From contig CAWEGV010000012.1 in NCBI GenBank assembly GCA_963808615.1, forward strand, positions 1,550,001-1,614,000: a stretch of DNA of 64,000 nucleotides, given 5' to 3'. The DNA comes from Palsa-504 sp963808615 (lineage in GTDB: Bacteria > Actinomycetota > Actinomycetes > Streptosporangiales > Streptosporangiaceae). Below are positions 44,621-53,681 of the stretch, piece by piece. The notes under the pieces are model-generated. The model searched no databases. It was given only the letters and a program-made list of their open reading frames with translations, and was not told the DNA's origin. The stretch's first letter is position 1. Each line of letters opens with the position of its first letter. The position numbers and the translations under genes were made by a program.

Positions 44621-45451
44621 GTGGTGAACCTGAACTGGTCAACCATTACACAGAATACGTGCCTGTGCGGCTGCCGGGGACAGGTCCTGTGGGCCAGTGA
44701 TGTCTGGCTCATGAATGATGCACGGGAAGCTCTTTACGGTCTGGACGCTATTGAGCGCGCACTTGAGTCCCTTAACGTACCAACGGATACAGGTGCTGAG
44801 GTTCGCCGGAGAGCCCTGGGCTGGCTCCAGGATATCCGGAAGCGGGAAGAGTTCTGGGGATCCTATATCGCTTGTCTGACTTTCATGGGAGATGACCTCA
44901 GCCAGTGGCGGGCGTATGGACGCCCTAGAGGGTTTTCGGTCGGCTTCGATACTGTGCAGTTGCGAAGCTTGTGTGCCATGTCGCCGGAATTTGGTAAGCC
45001 AACGTTTCGTTACGTTGAATACAACGAAAAGCAGCAGACAGGTACGATCGCGATTCTATTCAATACGGCTGTCGACAGCTTGCCGGCAGTGCCGACTGGA
45101 GATCAGTTGCAAGCTGCCGCAGGGGCTTTCGTGAATGAGGCCCTTGTGCTCGCTCCCGCCCTGAAGCACCCGGCGTTCAGTAGCGAGCGTGAAGTACGAC
45201 TCCACGTGTATCGTCAGGCTAATACTACCGATGGCCTGCTCTTTCGCCCTAGCGCCATGGGCATTGTGCCCTACATCCAGATAGATCTCAAGGATCCAGG
45301 TACGGATGAGATGACAGTCATTCGTGAAGTCATTATAGGTCCGCAGCCAAATGAGCTGGAATCCCAGCGGTCTGTCAAACAATTCTTGGCTCACCATGGT
45401 TTGCGCGATGTCGAGGTTCGGCTTTCGAAGGTGCCGCTGCGTCCGGGGTAA
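44621..45451 (+). CDS. DUF2971-family protein, N-terminus possibly shifted
   Basis: About 276 residues. VLWASDVWLMNDAREALYGL, EFWGSYIACLTFMGDDLSQW, RAYGRPRGFSVGFD and HPAFSSEREVRLHVYR are hallmarks of DUF2971 proteins, seen widely in phage-defence and mobile regions without a proven activity. The typical opening H-Y-T motif is present upstream in another frame (ELVNHYTEY), so a small indel near 44670 may have replaced the true N-terminus. G+C is lower than in AICE genes. Confidence 0.7.
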   Translation: MVNLNWSTITQNTCLCGCRGQVLWASDVWLMNDAREALYGLDAIERALESLNVPTDTGAEVRRRALGWLQDIRKREEFWGSYIACLTFMGDDLSQWRAYGRPRGFSVGFDTVQLRSLCAMSPEFGKPTFRYVEYNEKQQTGTIAILFNTAVDSLPAVPTGDQLQAAAGAFVNEALVLAPALKHPAFSSEREVRLHVYRQANTTDGLLFRPSAMGIVPYIQIDLKDPGTDEMTVIREVIIGPQPNELESQRSVKQFLAHHGLRDVEVRLSKVPLRPG

Positions 45452-46348
45452 GCAGGAGATTCGGAGTTCCGCACCCTAATACCATGCTCGCCGGGATCGC
45501 GTCCCCGCTGCATTGACGCTTATGTGTCAACGGTCCTGGCCACTCGCGTTCATGCTTCCGATCGCTGCCAGATCCCCGGAATCGGGCAGGTTCTGTCAAG
45601 AGTCGAAGATCGGCGAAGCCGACGCCGGAGGCGCTCTTGACGGGTTCTGCCCGGCCTCGGACAATATCGCAGCGGGAGCAGGACAACGCCCCGCAGCTGA
45701 ACGTCCGGTGACTCTGTACGTCAATGGCGGCCCAGGTTCTGCTTTCGCGCCAGCCGACCGGCGTTGGCCCGGCCGTCGCGGGAGCGGCAGCGGGAGTGAA
45801 GGCCTGGGCGCCGTGTCGGCGGCGCGAGCGGCCCCGTGGGGCCGCCTTGAAGACGTACAGAAAGTTCTCACACGGGGCCACAGACAGGCCTGTCCTGTGC
45901 CGGGTGATGCTTGACATTCGCCCGCCAGCTGATGCTTTAGCCGGTCTGAGCGCGTCGCGGCAGCAGTGGCCGTTTAAAGGTGTGGGACTGCCATGCCTGG
46001 CCGTGTGGCCGGCCGAATTGAGTGCAGACCTCTGCCAGGAGCACCGGATTGAGCGACTACGCCTGGCTGTGAGATTCGCGCACCGATCCCCCGCCCCCAC
46101 CCCCGTTCGGCGCGGCTACGACATGTCGGAGGACGTCGGCTGAGCGGGTCCATGACGGGCTGGTCTGGCACGCGAGGTGTGCTTATAGTGATGAGCGGCA
46201 AGCTGCGTACGCCGCCCCGGCCATTCCCTGCGCCCACGCCGCCGGGAGCACTGCCGGTCAAGGCCCTCCGGGCCCGCCTCGACGTCGGTCAACCGGCCAC
46301 GGCTAGCACTCGGCGGAGCGTGGGAAACCGCCAGGAGGCGAGCATCCG
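45452..46348. other. No supported gene in about 900 bp
   Basis: It holds palindrome member 6 and scattered frames with no family match or ribosome site. Confidence 0.5.
45513..45530. repeat. 18-bp palindrome family, member 6
   Basis: TTGACGCTTATGTGTCAA. Confidence 0.65.
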
Positions 46349-47542
46349 GTGACCAAAGACGGCAGCAATGCCCGCAAGAAGGCGGCTCGCGAACTGGCTG
46401 CGGCTGAGCAGATCCCCTACACCGAGGCCCTGCGCCGGATCGATCAGCGTGCCGCACCCACCCCGCCGGCTGGCGAGGAGAACATCGTCCCGGCCGGCGC
46501 AGGCCGGGCGGCCCGGGCCCGGGTTACCGTGCCGGTCGCGGCCCTCACCACTGACATGGTCCTGATCGGCCACACCGGCCGGGTCAACTCGGTGGCGTTT
46601 GGCCCCGATGGGCACACCCTGGCCAGCGGCGGCGATGTCACCGTCCGCCTGTGGGACCTGGCTACCCGGCAGACCACCACTGTCCTGGCCGGCGAAACCC
46701 CGGTGGACTCGGTGGCCTTCAGCCCCGATGGCCGCACCCTGGCCATGGCCGCCCCCCCGGACCAGACCGTGTCGCTGTGGACCATCGCCACCGGGCAGGT
46801 CACCACCCTGGCCGGAGCCGCCGGCCCCATCCAGGCGGTGGCCTTCAGCCCCGACGGCCGCACCCTGGCCGGCAGCGAGACGCAGCTACAGCACCACGGC
46901 CAGGCCCGGGCGGTGGCCTTCGGCCCCGATGGCCCCAGCCTGGCCAGCAGCCAAACACAGCTGCAGCACCACGGCCAGCTCCCCTCGGTAGCGCACACGT
47001 CCACGACCACCATCGTCCGGCTGTGGGATCTGGCCACCGGGCAGGGCACCGTGCTGGCCACCCTGCCGGATAGCTACGGCGGCAAGGTGCTGGCGTTCCA
47101 CCCCGACGGGCACACCCTGGCCGGCGCCGCGGGCATGGACAAGACCATCCAGCTGCTGGACCTAGCCACCGGCCAGGCCACCGCCCTGGCCGGCCACACC
47201 TCCCCCATCGAGACGGCGGCGTTCAGCCCCGACGGCCGCACCCTGGCCACCGGCAGCAGCGACAAGACAGTCAGGCTGTGGGACCTGGCCACCGGGCAGG
47301 CCACCGCCACCCTGACCCACCACGGCGGCTATGTCGTCTCGGTGGCGTTCAGCCCCGACGGCCGCACCCTGGCCACCGCCACCGGAGACATTGTCCAGCT
47401 GTGGGACCTGGCCACCGGGCAGGCCACCGCCACGCTGTTCGGGCACACCGAATTCGTCTGGTCGGTGGCGTTCAGCCCCGACGGGCACACCCTGGCCAGC
47501 GGCAGCATGGACAAGACAGTCAGGCTGTGGACCCTGGACTGA
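46349..47542 (+). CDS. WD40 beta-propeller protein
   Basis: 397 residues from GTG 46349 (AGGAGG 11 bp upstream). The first 60 residues contain a short helical motif, RKKAARELAAAEQIPYTEAL, seen ahead of various actinobacterial accessory proteins. Then come seven to eight WD40 blades with VAFSPDGRTLA and VRLWDLATGQ signatures, together enough for one propeller. Blades 3-4 are irregular: the segment TQLQHHGQ occurs twice where WD strands should be. No kinase, NACHT or peptidase domain is attached, so it is a stand-alone scaffold. Adjacent defence-like genes make a scaffold role in defence possible, not shown. Confidence 0.85.
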   Translation: MTKDGSNARKKAARELAAAEQIPYTEALRRIDQRAAPTPPAGEENIVPAGAGRAARARVTVPVAALTTDMVLIGHTGRVNSVAFGPDGHTLASGGDVTVRLWDLATRQTTTVLAGETPVDSVAFSPDGRTLAMAAPPDQTVSLWTIATGQVTTLAGAAGPIQAVAFSPDGRTLAGSETQLQHHGQARAVAFGPDGPSLASSQTQLQHHGQLPSVAHTSTTTIVRLWDLATGQGTVLATLPDSYGGKVLAFHPDGHTLAGAAGMDKTIQLLDLATGQATALAGHTSPIETAAFSPDGRTLATGSSDKTVRLWDLATGQATATLTHHGGYVVSVAFSPDGRTLATATGDIVQLWDLATGQATATLFGHTEFVWSVAFSPDGHTLASGSMDKTVRLWTLD

Positions 47543-47986
47543 CACCTAGGCCACCAACAGCATGGGCTCTGAGGACGCGCTGTTGTCGCGTTCGCACATG
47601 ACGCCTCAGGGCAAGCGTCGTGTCTAGGGATCATGCCTAGCATCAGCTGGCACAGAATTGTCGAATATCACCTGGCACACGACAGCCACAGACAGGCCCA
47701 CAGGGCCCACAGGGCCGATTGCCCACGGGGCCGACAGGCCTGTGTGTCCTCAGTCGGGTGATGGGCGGCTCGTCCGCCAGCTGATCTGCGACAGTCCTAA
47801 GCGCGGATCGCGGTGTGAGCGGATGCGTGCTGCCATCGGTCATAGCCGAAGTTCCCCCTGGCAACGGGTTCGGAGGTCCCAACATGCCTGTGAGCAGGGG
47901 ACTCGTGCCTGCCACGTGACATAGCGTAGTCATGTAAATTATGGTTTACTGCTGACAGAGTGACCTGATTTCGCTATCATGTATGC

Positions 47987-49724
47987 ATGTATGTGGCCAG
48001 GGTCCCGAACCGCGGGTCACCGCCCGCCATCCTGCTGCGGGAAAGCTACCGCGAGGCCGGCAAGGTCAAGAACCGGACCCTGGCCAACCTGTCGTCCTGG
48101 CCCGAGGCCAAGGTCGAGGCCCTGTCCCGGGTGCTGAAGGGCCAGCCGCCGCCCGCCGCGGCTGGACGGGGCGTTCGAGATCACCCGCAGCCTGCCGCAC
48201 GGCCACGTCGCCGCCGTGCTGGGCACGGCGCGCGAGCTGGGGCTGGAGGAGCTGATCGACCCGGGCCGTCCCGGCACCGGGACCTGGTGACCGCGATGGC
48301 GGTCGCGCAGGTGATCGCGCCGGACTCCAAGCTGGCCATCGCCCGCGGGCTGCGCGACGCCACGCCGCCAGCTCGCTCGGCGAGATCCTCGACGTGGGGT
48401 CGTGCGATGAGGATGACCTGTACGCGGCGATGGACTAGCTGCACGGCCCGGCAGGACGCAGATCCAGGACGCGCTGGCGCCCGGCACCTGGCCGGCGGCA
48501 CCCTGGTGCTGTACGACGTGTCCGCGCCGCGTTCGAGGGCCGGACCTGCCCGCTGGGCGCCATCGGCCACCCCAAAGACGGGGTGCGGGGCCGGCTGCAG
48601 ATCGTCTACGGGCTGCTGACCAGCAAGGACGGCATCCCGGTCGCGATCGAGGTGTTCAAGGGCAACACCGGCGACCCGAAGACCGTGGCCAGCCAGGTGG
48701 CCAAGGTCAAGGACCGGTTCGGCATCACCAGGGTGGTGCTGGTCGGGGACCGGGGCATGCTGACCGCAGCAAGGCTGCGCGAGGACGTCGCCCCCGCGCA
48801 CTGGACTGGATCACCGCGCTGCGCGCCCCGCAGGTCAAGAAGCTGGTCCGGGACGGGGACCTGCAGCTGACCTTGTTCGATGACCAGGACCTGGCCGAGA
48901 TCACCTCCCCGGACTTCCCCGGCGAGCGGCTGGTGGCCTGCAAGAACCCGTTCCTGGAAGCCGAGCGGGCCCGCAAGCGGGAAGCACTGCTCGCCGCACC
49001 GAAGCCGACCTGGCCAAGATCGCCGCGGCCTGCGCGCGGGCCCGCCGGCCGCTGCGCGGCCAGGACAAGATCGCGCGTGCGGGTCGGACAGGGTGCTGAA
49101 CCGGCGCAAGGTCGCCAAGCACTTCATCATCGACATCGGCGAGGACCACTTCAGCTACCACCGCAACCAGGACTCCATCACCGCCGAGGCAGAGCTGGAC
49201 GGCATCTACGTGCTGCGCACCAGCGTGGAGGCCGGCGACCTGGACAGCGGCGAGGTCGTCTCCTCCTACAAGGCCCTGGCCCAGGTCGAGCGGGCCTTCC
49301 GCGCCTTCAACACCGACCTGGACATCCGCCCCATCCGGCACCGCACCGAGGACCGGGTCCGCGCGCACGTGTTCTTGCGGATGATGTCGTACTACATCAC
49401 CTGGCACATGCAGGCCCGGCTCGCGCCCGTGCTGTTCACCGACGACGACAAGCCCGCCGCCTACGCCGCCCGGCCCAGCCCGGTCGCCCCCGCCGCCCGC
49501 TCCCCGAAGGCCCTGGCCAAAGCCGCCACCAAGCGCACCGCCGACGACGCTGCCCGGTGCACAGCTTCGGCAGCCTGCTGGCCGACCTGGCCACCATCTG
49601 CCTGAACACCATCGCACCCGCCGACCCCGCCCTGCCCGGCTTCCGGCTCGTCACCACCCCCACCGCCGTCCAGCGGCAGGCCTTCGACCTGCTCGGCGTC
49701 AGCCACCGCCTCGGGGTCGCGTAG
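47987..49724 (+). pseudogene. IS1634-type transposase, heavily frameshifted
   Basis: MYVARVPNRGSPPAILLRES with GKVKNRTLANLSSWP is the start of IS1634-family (IS4 superfamily) transposases. Later pieces in changing frames include TLVLYDVSA, LQIVYGLLTSKDGIPVAIEV, VVLVGDRGML (second catalytic Asp), AEAELDGIYVLRTSV, YKALAQVERAFRAFNTDLDI (catalytic Glu), HVFLRMMSYYITWHM and a C-terminus ending SHRLGVA. At least five indels are needed. Upstream AT-rich DNA (47935-47985) may carry the left end; I could not define inverted repeats. Confidence 0.85.
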
Positions 49725-49879
49725 TCAGCACCCGCCCGGGACATCACGAAAAGGCCAGGTAAACGGCCACACGCGGATCACTGGGGGGAACTTCGGCCTA
49801 GCAGGGTCCGGCGAAACTCCGCTGGGCTGGGGCAACGCTAGTCCTCTGACCAGCCCGTACCTCAGGGATTCCTTGATCG

Positions 49880-50089
49880 TTACCCAAGGCGCGGGCGGCG
49901 GACCTTCCCGAACACGAGGTAAGCGATTCCGCCAAACGGAATCGTGAGCCCTATGCCCATGCAGAGGATCGCCCATCCCCATTTGGGCAGGTAGCGCACT
50001 TGCTCGGCCCGGGCAAGGTCGACCTCGCAGAACACCACGAACCCGGCCGCGAGCACGAGCGCGGGGATCAATATGAGGGCCGTGTTCAC
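49880..50089 (-). CDS. PLDc_N-like two-span membrane protein
   Basis: 69 residues from GTG 50089 (GGAGAACC upstream). Two hydrophobic helices flank LARAEQVRYLPKWGWAILCM, and the end PFGGIAYLVFGKVRR is the signature of the phospholipase-D-nuclease N-terminal (PLDc_N) domain. As in many actinobacteria the domain stands alone and has no catalytic part. The role is unknown. Confidence 0.75.
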   Translation of the reverse strand: MNTALILIPALVLAAGFVVFCEVDLARAEQVRYLPKWGWAILCMGIGLTIPFGGIAYLVFGKVRRPRLG

Positions 50090-50136
50090 CGAGGTTCTCC
50101 AGACGGGGGTGCCAGTTTTCCAGTCTGGCACAGCCG

Positions 50137-50700
50137 GTGATGAGACGGCCATGCCGCATGCGCGGCACCGGCACCGTCACCGACCTGGCCGTCGCCAGCT
50201 ACCTGGCCAAGTACTCCACCAAGGGCACCGAGGCCACCGGCCACGCCTCCGCCCGCATCACCGACCAGACCATCGATCTGTACGCCAACCCGGCAGGCAG
50301 CCACCCCGAACGGCTCATCGCCGCCTGCTGGCGGGTCGGCCAGTACTCCGGTTACGCCAGCCTGCGCCGCTGGGCCCACATGCTCGGCTTCGGCGGCCAC
50401 TTCCTGACCAAAGCCCGCCGCTACTCCATCCGCTTCCGCGACGTGCGCGAGGCGCGGGTCACCTACCGGCGCAGCCACGACGCCGGACCGAATACGGATC
50501 CATCCGCACCGCGAACCACGCCGACGAGGAGACCACGCTCATCATCGGCACGCTCAGTTACGCCGGGACCGGATGGAAGACCATCGGCGACGCGCTGCTC
50601 GCCAACACCGCTGCCGACCAGGCGCAAACGGCGTCAGGCCGGACACGACGAACTCGCCGACGAATACAACCGCACTGCAACCGGCCGCCAGGCCGCGTAA
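50137..50700 (+). pseudogene. C-terminal relic of a RepSA-like initiator (element C-D)
   Basis: LAVASYLAKYSTKGTEATGH holds the catalytic-Tyr/Lys block (YLAKYSTK) equivalent to YLTKYLTK in the other rep. Then PERLIAACWRVGQ, RRWAHMLGFGGHFLTKARRY and FRDVREARVTYRR follow. After RRSHDAG the next family segment (HADEETTLIIGTLSYAGTGW) is in a second frame and the end (AGHDELADEYNRTA) returns to the first. The HUH half is missing. It precedes xis and int exactly as rep does in element B-C. Confidence 0.8.
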
Positions 50701-50716
50701 GTCACCTGCCGGTTGC

Positions 50717-50733
50717 TGACATTTAAGCGTCAA
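50717..50733. repeat. 18-bp palindrome family, member 7
   Basis: TGACATTTAAGCGTCAA, between the rep relic and xis. Confidence 0.6.
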
Positions 50734-50874
50734 AACAGCAGTAGATAGTCTTACCAGTTAGGGAGCCACCATTGGAACGAGACGTCCCGATGAGTGGGAG
50801 CAGGGGTAAACCGCGTAGAAAGCTAGCTGCGGCGGCACGGAACCGCTCGAAGGGAGGTGTAACGGATGAGTGAA

Positions 50875-51782
50875 CGTTTTTCATCCTCCGATTTCGCGGG
50901 TTTGTAGAACGTGGATGGCCTTGGCGAGCTGCCCGGCGCGCCACGGACAGCAGCGCAGCTTGCGCAGGATGCGCCAGGACTTGAGCTGGGCATTCGCGCG
51001 CTCGCCCGGGCTGCGCAGCCGGGCATGGGCCCGGTTGGCGTCCTTCTGCGAGACGGGCTTGTTCCGCCCCTTGTACGGGGTCCGGATGTGCTCGCCGGCC
51101 CCGATGTAGCCCTTGTCTGCCAGCACCACCAGCCCGCTTGCGGCCAGCTGGGCCACGATGTCCCAGATCCGGGCCGCGGTCAGGTCGTGCACCGCGCCGG
51201 GCAACGGCCCGGACACCCACACGATGTCCCCGTCAGGGCTGGCGATGACCTGCAGGTTCATCCCGTGCCGCCGGTGCTGGCCGGAATAAAACGGCCGGTC
51301 CGCGGCGACCCGGTCGATCGGGATCACGGTGCCATCGATGACCAGGTAGGCGTGTCCGGCCCTGGCGGCGTCCCGCAGCGCCTGGCGCAGCTTCGGGGAC
51401 CGGGCCGCCAGCAGGGCCACGGTCTCGGTGACGTATCGCCACGCGGTGGCGGTGCCCACGCCGAACCCGGCGGCCAGATCCGCGAACGTCTCGCCTTTGC
51501 GCAGGTAGGCAAGCACCAGCAGGGCCTGCCGGCCAGGGTTCAGCTTGCGCCACGGTGAGCCAATCTGCTTGCGGTGGCGGCGGATGATCCCGGCGGTGTA
51601 ATCAAGGGTCTGGCGGGACAACGGCAGCGCGGCAGGGTAGAAAAGCATCTGGAGCCCCTCGGCGGACGATGCGGATCTTGGTCGATCGCTTCATCTACCA
51701 GGGGCTTCGCCACGCGCCAAGGCGACACGCCGTACCTGATCAGCCCGAACGCCAGACTCCCGACTGATCAGGATGAAAAACG
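50875..51782 (-). mobile_element. IS5-family insertion sequence, copy 2 (intact)
   Basis: 908 bp with perfect 13-bp inverted ends CGTTTTTCATCCT. One full transposase gene on the minus strand. Nearly identical to the damaged copy at 39243-40106. Confidence 0.85.
50881..51648 (-). CDS. IS5-family transposase
   Basis: 255 residues, the only intact transposase in the window. An N-terminal HTH_Tnp_4-like region (KGETFADLAAGFGVGTATAW, RYVTETVALLA) is followed by a DDE_Tnp_4-type core: first Asp in YLVIDGTVIPIDRVA, second in VVLADKGYIGAG, and the Glu in the RSPGERANAQLKSWRIL block. It catalyses cut-and-paste movement of the surrounding 908-bp element. The stop lies six bases inside the left inverted end. 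Confidence 0.88.
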   Translation of the reverse strand: MLFYPAALPLSRQTLDYTAGIIRRHRKQIGSPWRKLNPGRQALLVLAYLRKGETFADLAAGFGVGTATAWRYVTETVALLAARSPKLRQALRDAARAGHAYLVIDGTVIPIDRVAADRPFYSGQHRRHGMNLQVIASPDGDIVWVSGPLPGAVHDLTAARIWDIVAQLAASGLVVLADKGYIGAGEHIRTPYKGRNKPVSQKDANRAHARLRSPGERANAQLKSWRILRKLRCCPWRAGQLAKAIHVLQTREIGG

Positions 51783-51946
51783 CAGTGGCTGACCGTCGAT
51801 GAGGTCTGCCGGATTATAAAGATCGGACGACGGACATTCGAAAGATACCTGTCCTGCGGTACCGGGCCGAGAATCAAGCGCCTTGGCGGAAACGGATCCA
51901 TCCGCATTCGGCGAGACTGGCTCGATGAGTGGATGGACGACACAGT

Positions 51947-53356
51947 ATGAGCTACAGTTACGACCTTAGCTTCTGGGCCATCGAGAAGCGGGACCGGCCT
52001 AAACCATACCGTGTGCGCTGGTCTGTTGCTGGCCGCCGACCGCCGTTTTCCCGCTCGTTCCTGACCTCTGAGCTGGCCGAATCCTTCAAGGCTGAATTGA
52101 AAGCCGCTGCTCGCCGGGGTGAGAGCTTCGATGAGGCAACTGGGCTGCCTGACTCCATGCTCCGCAGGGACCGTGACATCACCTGGTACCGGCACGCCCA
52201 GGAATACGCGGCTGCGCGGTGGACCCGATCGGCCGGGAACACCCGAAAATCGATCGTCGAATCGCTGATTTGTGTCACCCAGGTGCTCACGCGGGAGCTG
52301 CGCGGCAGGCCTGACTCCGGCACTTTGCGCGCGGCGCTGCGCAAGGATCTCAATCAGGGCAAGGGAAGGAACGACCTATCCGCTGATGAATCACGAGCAA
52401 TTGCCTGGGTTAAACGGGCATCACGGCCGGTAAGCGTACTTAACGATGAAGAGATTGTAATAGGAGTCCTCGACGTATTGGCAAGTCGTTTGTACGGCAA
52501 GGCCGCAGCTCCCGACTATTACGCGCGGCGGTTTCGGGTTATCCGGACGTGTCTTAGCTATGCGGTGCGGAAGAAACGCCTTCCCAAGAATCCTCTTCTC
52601 GCAGCAAATTTGCCGGGGGACTGGACACCGCCGAAAGCCGATGGCGCTGTGGATCCGCGATCGGTCGGCAGTCCTCAGCTCGTGGCTGACATGCTGACTG
52701 TCGCCACTTACGTTGGCGTACGGCAGGGACCGCGATTTGCCGCGTTCTACGGGTGCATGTTCTACGGGCTGATGCGTCCAGCCGAGGTGGCCCGTCTTAC
52801 CAAAGCGGGTTGCTACCTGCCAGAGAAGGGATGGGGCGCTCTCACCTTTGGTGATTCTGCCCCTGCTCCCGGCAGGGACTGGACCAACAGCGGGGACGTG
52901 CACGAGGAACGTGGGCTGAAGGGACGCTCCCGCAAGGCAGTCCGCAAGGTGCCGATCCCGCCCGAGCTCGTCCATCTGCTGCGGGAGCATGTCGAGCGTT
53001 TCGGGACAGCTCCCGACGGCCGCCTGTTCCGCAGTGAACGTGGTGGCGTTATCCAGCCCTCGACCTGGTGGCAGGTCTGGATGAAGGTCCGGAGCCTGTC
53101 TCTTATCCCCGACCAGCTCATCACGCCGCTCATGGGACGACCCTATGACCTGCGCCATGCGGGTATTACCTGGCGGCTGAACTCGGGGGTTCCCGCGCCT
53201 GATGTCGCCAAGTGGGCAGGGCATAGCGTGGAAGTGCTGACCAGGATCTACGCTGGCTGCGTTGTCGGTCTGGACGAGGTGTGGATCGCTCGGATGAACG
53301 CCGGGCTTCGCCCCGGCCATCTGGCCAGGGGAGACGACAGCGGGGGAGCGCAGTGA
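51947..53356 (+). CDS. int: Tyrosine integrase of element C-D
   Basis: 469 residues, uninterrupted. Arm-binding start (PYRVRWSVAGRRPPFSRSF), SAM-like core-binding region (residues about 75-190), and catalytic domain with Arg in GLMRPAEVARL, RH in DLRHAGITWRL, GHSVEVLTRIYAGC with the nucleophile Tyr. It should recombine the element at the tRNA-Arg(CCG) site that lies 132 bp downstream. The ATG overlaps the xis stop. As excision normally needs Xis, which is split here, only integration activity is expected. Confidence 0.92.
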   Translation: MSYSYDLSFWAIEKRDRPKPYRVRWSVAGRRPPFSRSFLTSELAESFKAELKAAARRGESFDEATGLPDSMLRRDRDITWYRHAQEYAAARWTRSAGNTRKSIVESLICVTQVLTRELRGRPDSGTLRAALRKDLNQGKGRNDLSADESRAIAWVKRASRPVSVLNDEEIVIGVLDVLASRLYGKAAAPDYYARRFRVIRTCLSYAVRKKRLPKNPLLAANLPGDWTPPKADGAVDPRSVGSPQLVADMLTVATYVGVRQGPRFAAFYGCMFYGLMRPAEVARLTKAGCYLPEKGWGALTFGDSAPAPGRDWTNSGDVHEERGLKGRSRKAVRKVPIPPELVHLLREHVERFGTAPDGRLFRSERGGVIQPSTWWQVWMKVRSLSLIPDQLITPLMGRPYDLRHAGITWRLNSGVPAPDVAKWAGHSVEVLTRIYAGCVVGLDEVWIARMNAGLRPGHLARGDDSGGAQ

Positions 53357-53487
53357 TCGGCTGGGGTGCAGCTGGGGTGCAGGGACCGGCGGATCATGGC
53401 ATACGCTGGCGAATTCTGGCGGAAGCCACGGACGGTAACAGGACGCCGTTCTTGCTGCTCAGGACTGGTTCTGCCTGGTCATCGGTT

Positions 53488-53530
53488 GGCGCCCCCAGCA
53501 GGATTCGAACCTGCGCTCACGGCTCCGGAG
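53488..53530 (-). other. Attachment site D: 3' half of tRNA-Arg(CCG)
   Basis: Identical 43 bp to sites A-C. Followed by the same 152-bp flank and ClpC-N gene as site A. No 5' tRNA half. Confidence 0.85.
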
Positions 53531-53681
53531 GGCGATTCCGAATAATTCTCTGACCTGGGCTGATGTCCATCATCCGGCCATTTTGGCCCGCTGTGGGGAC
53601 GCGGGCGCCGTGGGACGTCTCCTGTCCGGATGGACGTGGCAAGGCCCAGGTCCGGGCCGCGAGGCGCTACCGGGTTTCAGG

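Larger units (their letters stand above)
50866..51950 (+). pseudogene. Excisionase split by the IS5-family element
   Basis: ATG AGT GAA at 50866-50874 follows AGGGAGGTG. After the insertion the frame resumes at 51783: QWLTVDEVCRIIKIGRRTF, ERYLSCGTGPRIKRLGG, IRRDWLDEWMDDTV, a MerR/AlpA-like HTH. Joining the two parts gives an uninterrupted MSEQWLTVDEV start, so the gene was intact before insertion after codon 3. No target duplication is visible. The stop overlaps the integrase ATG. Without Xis the element is predicted to be locked in place. Confidence 0.8.
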
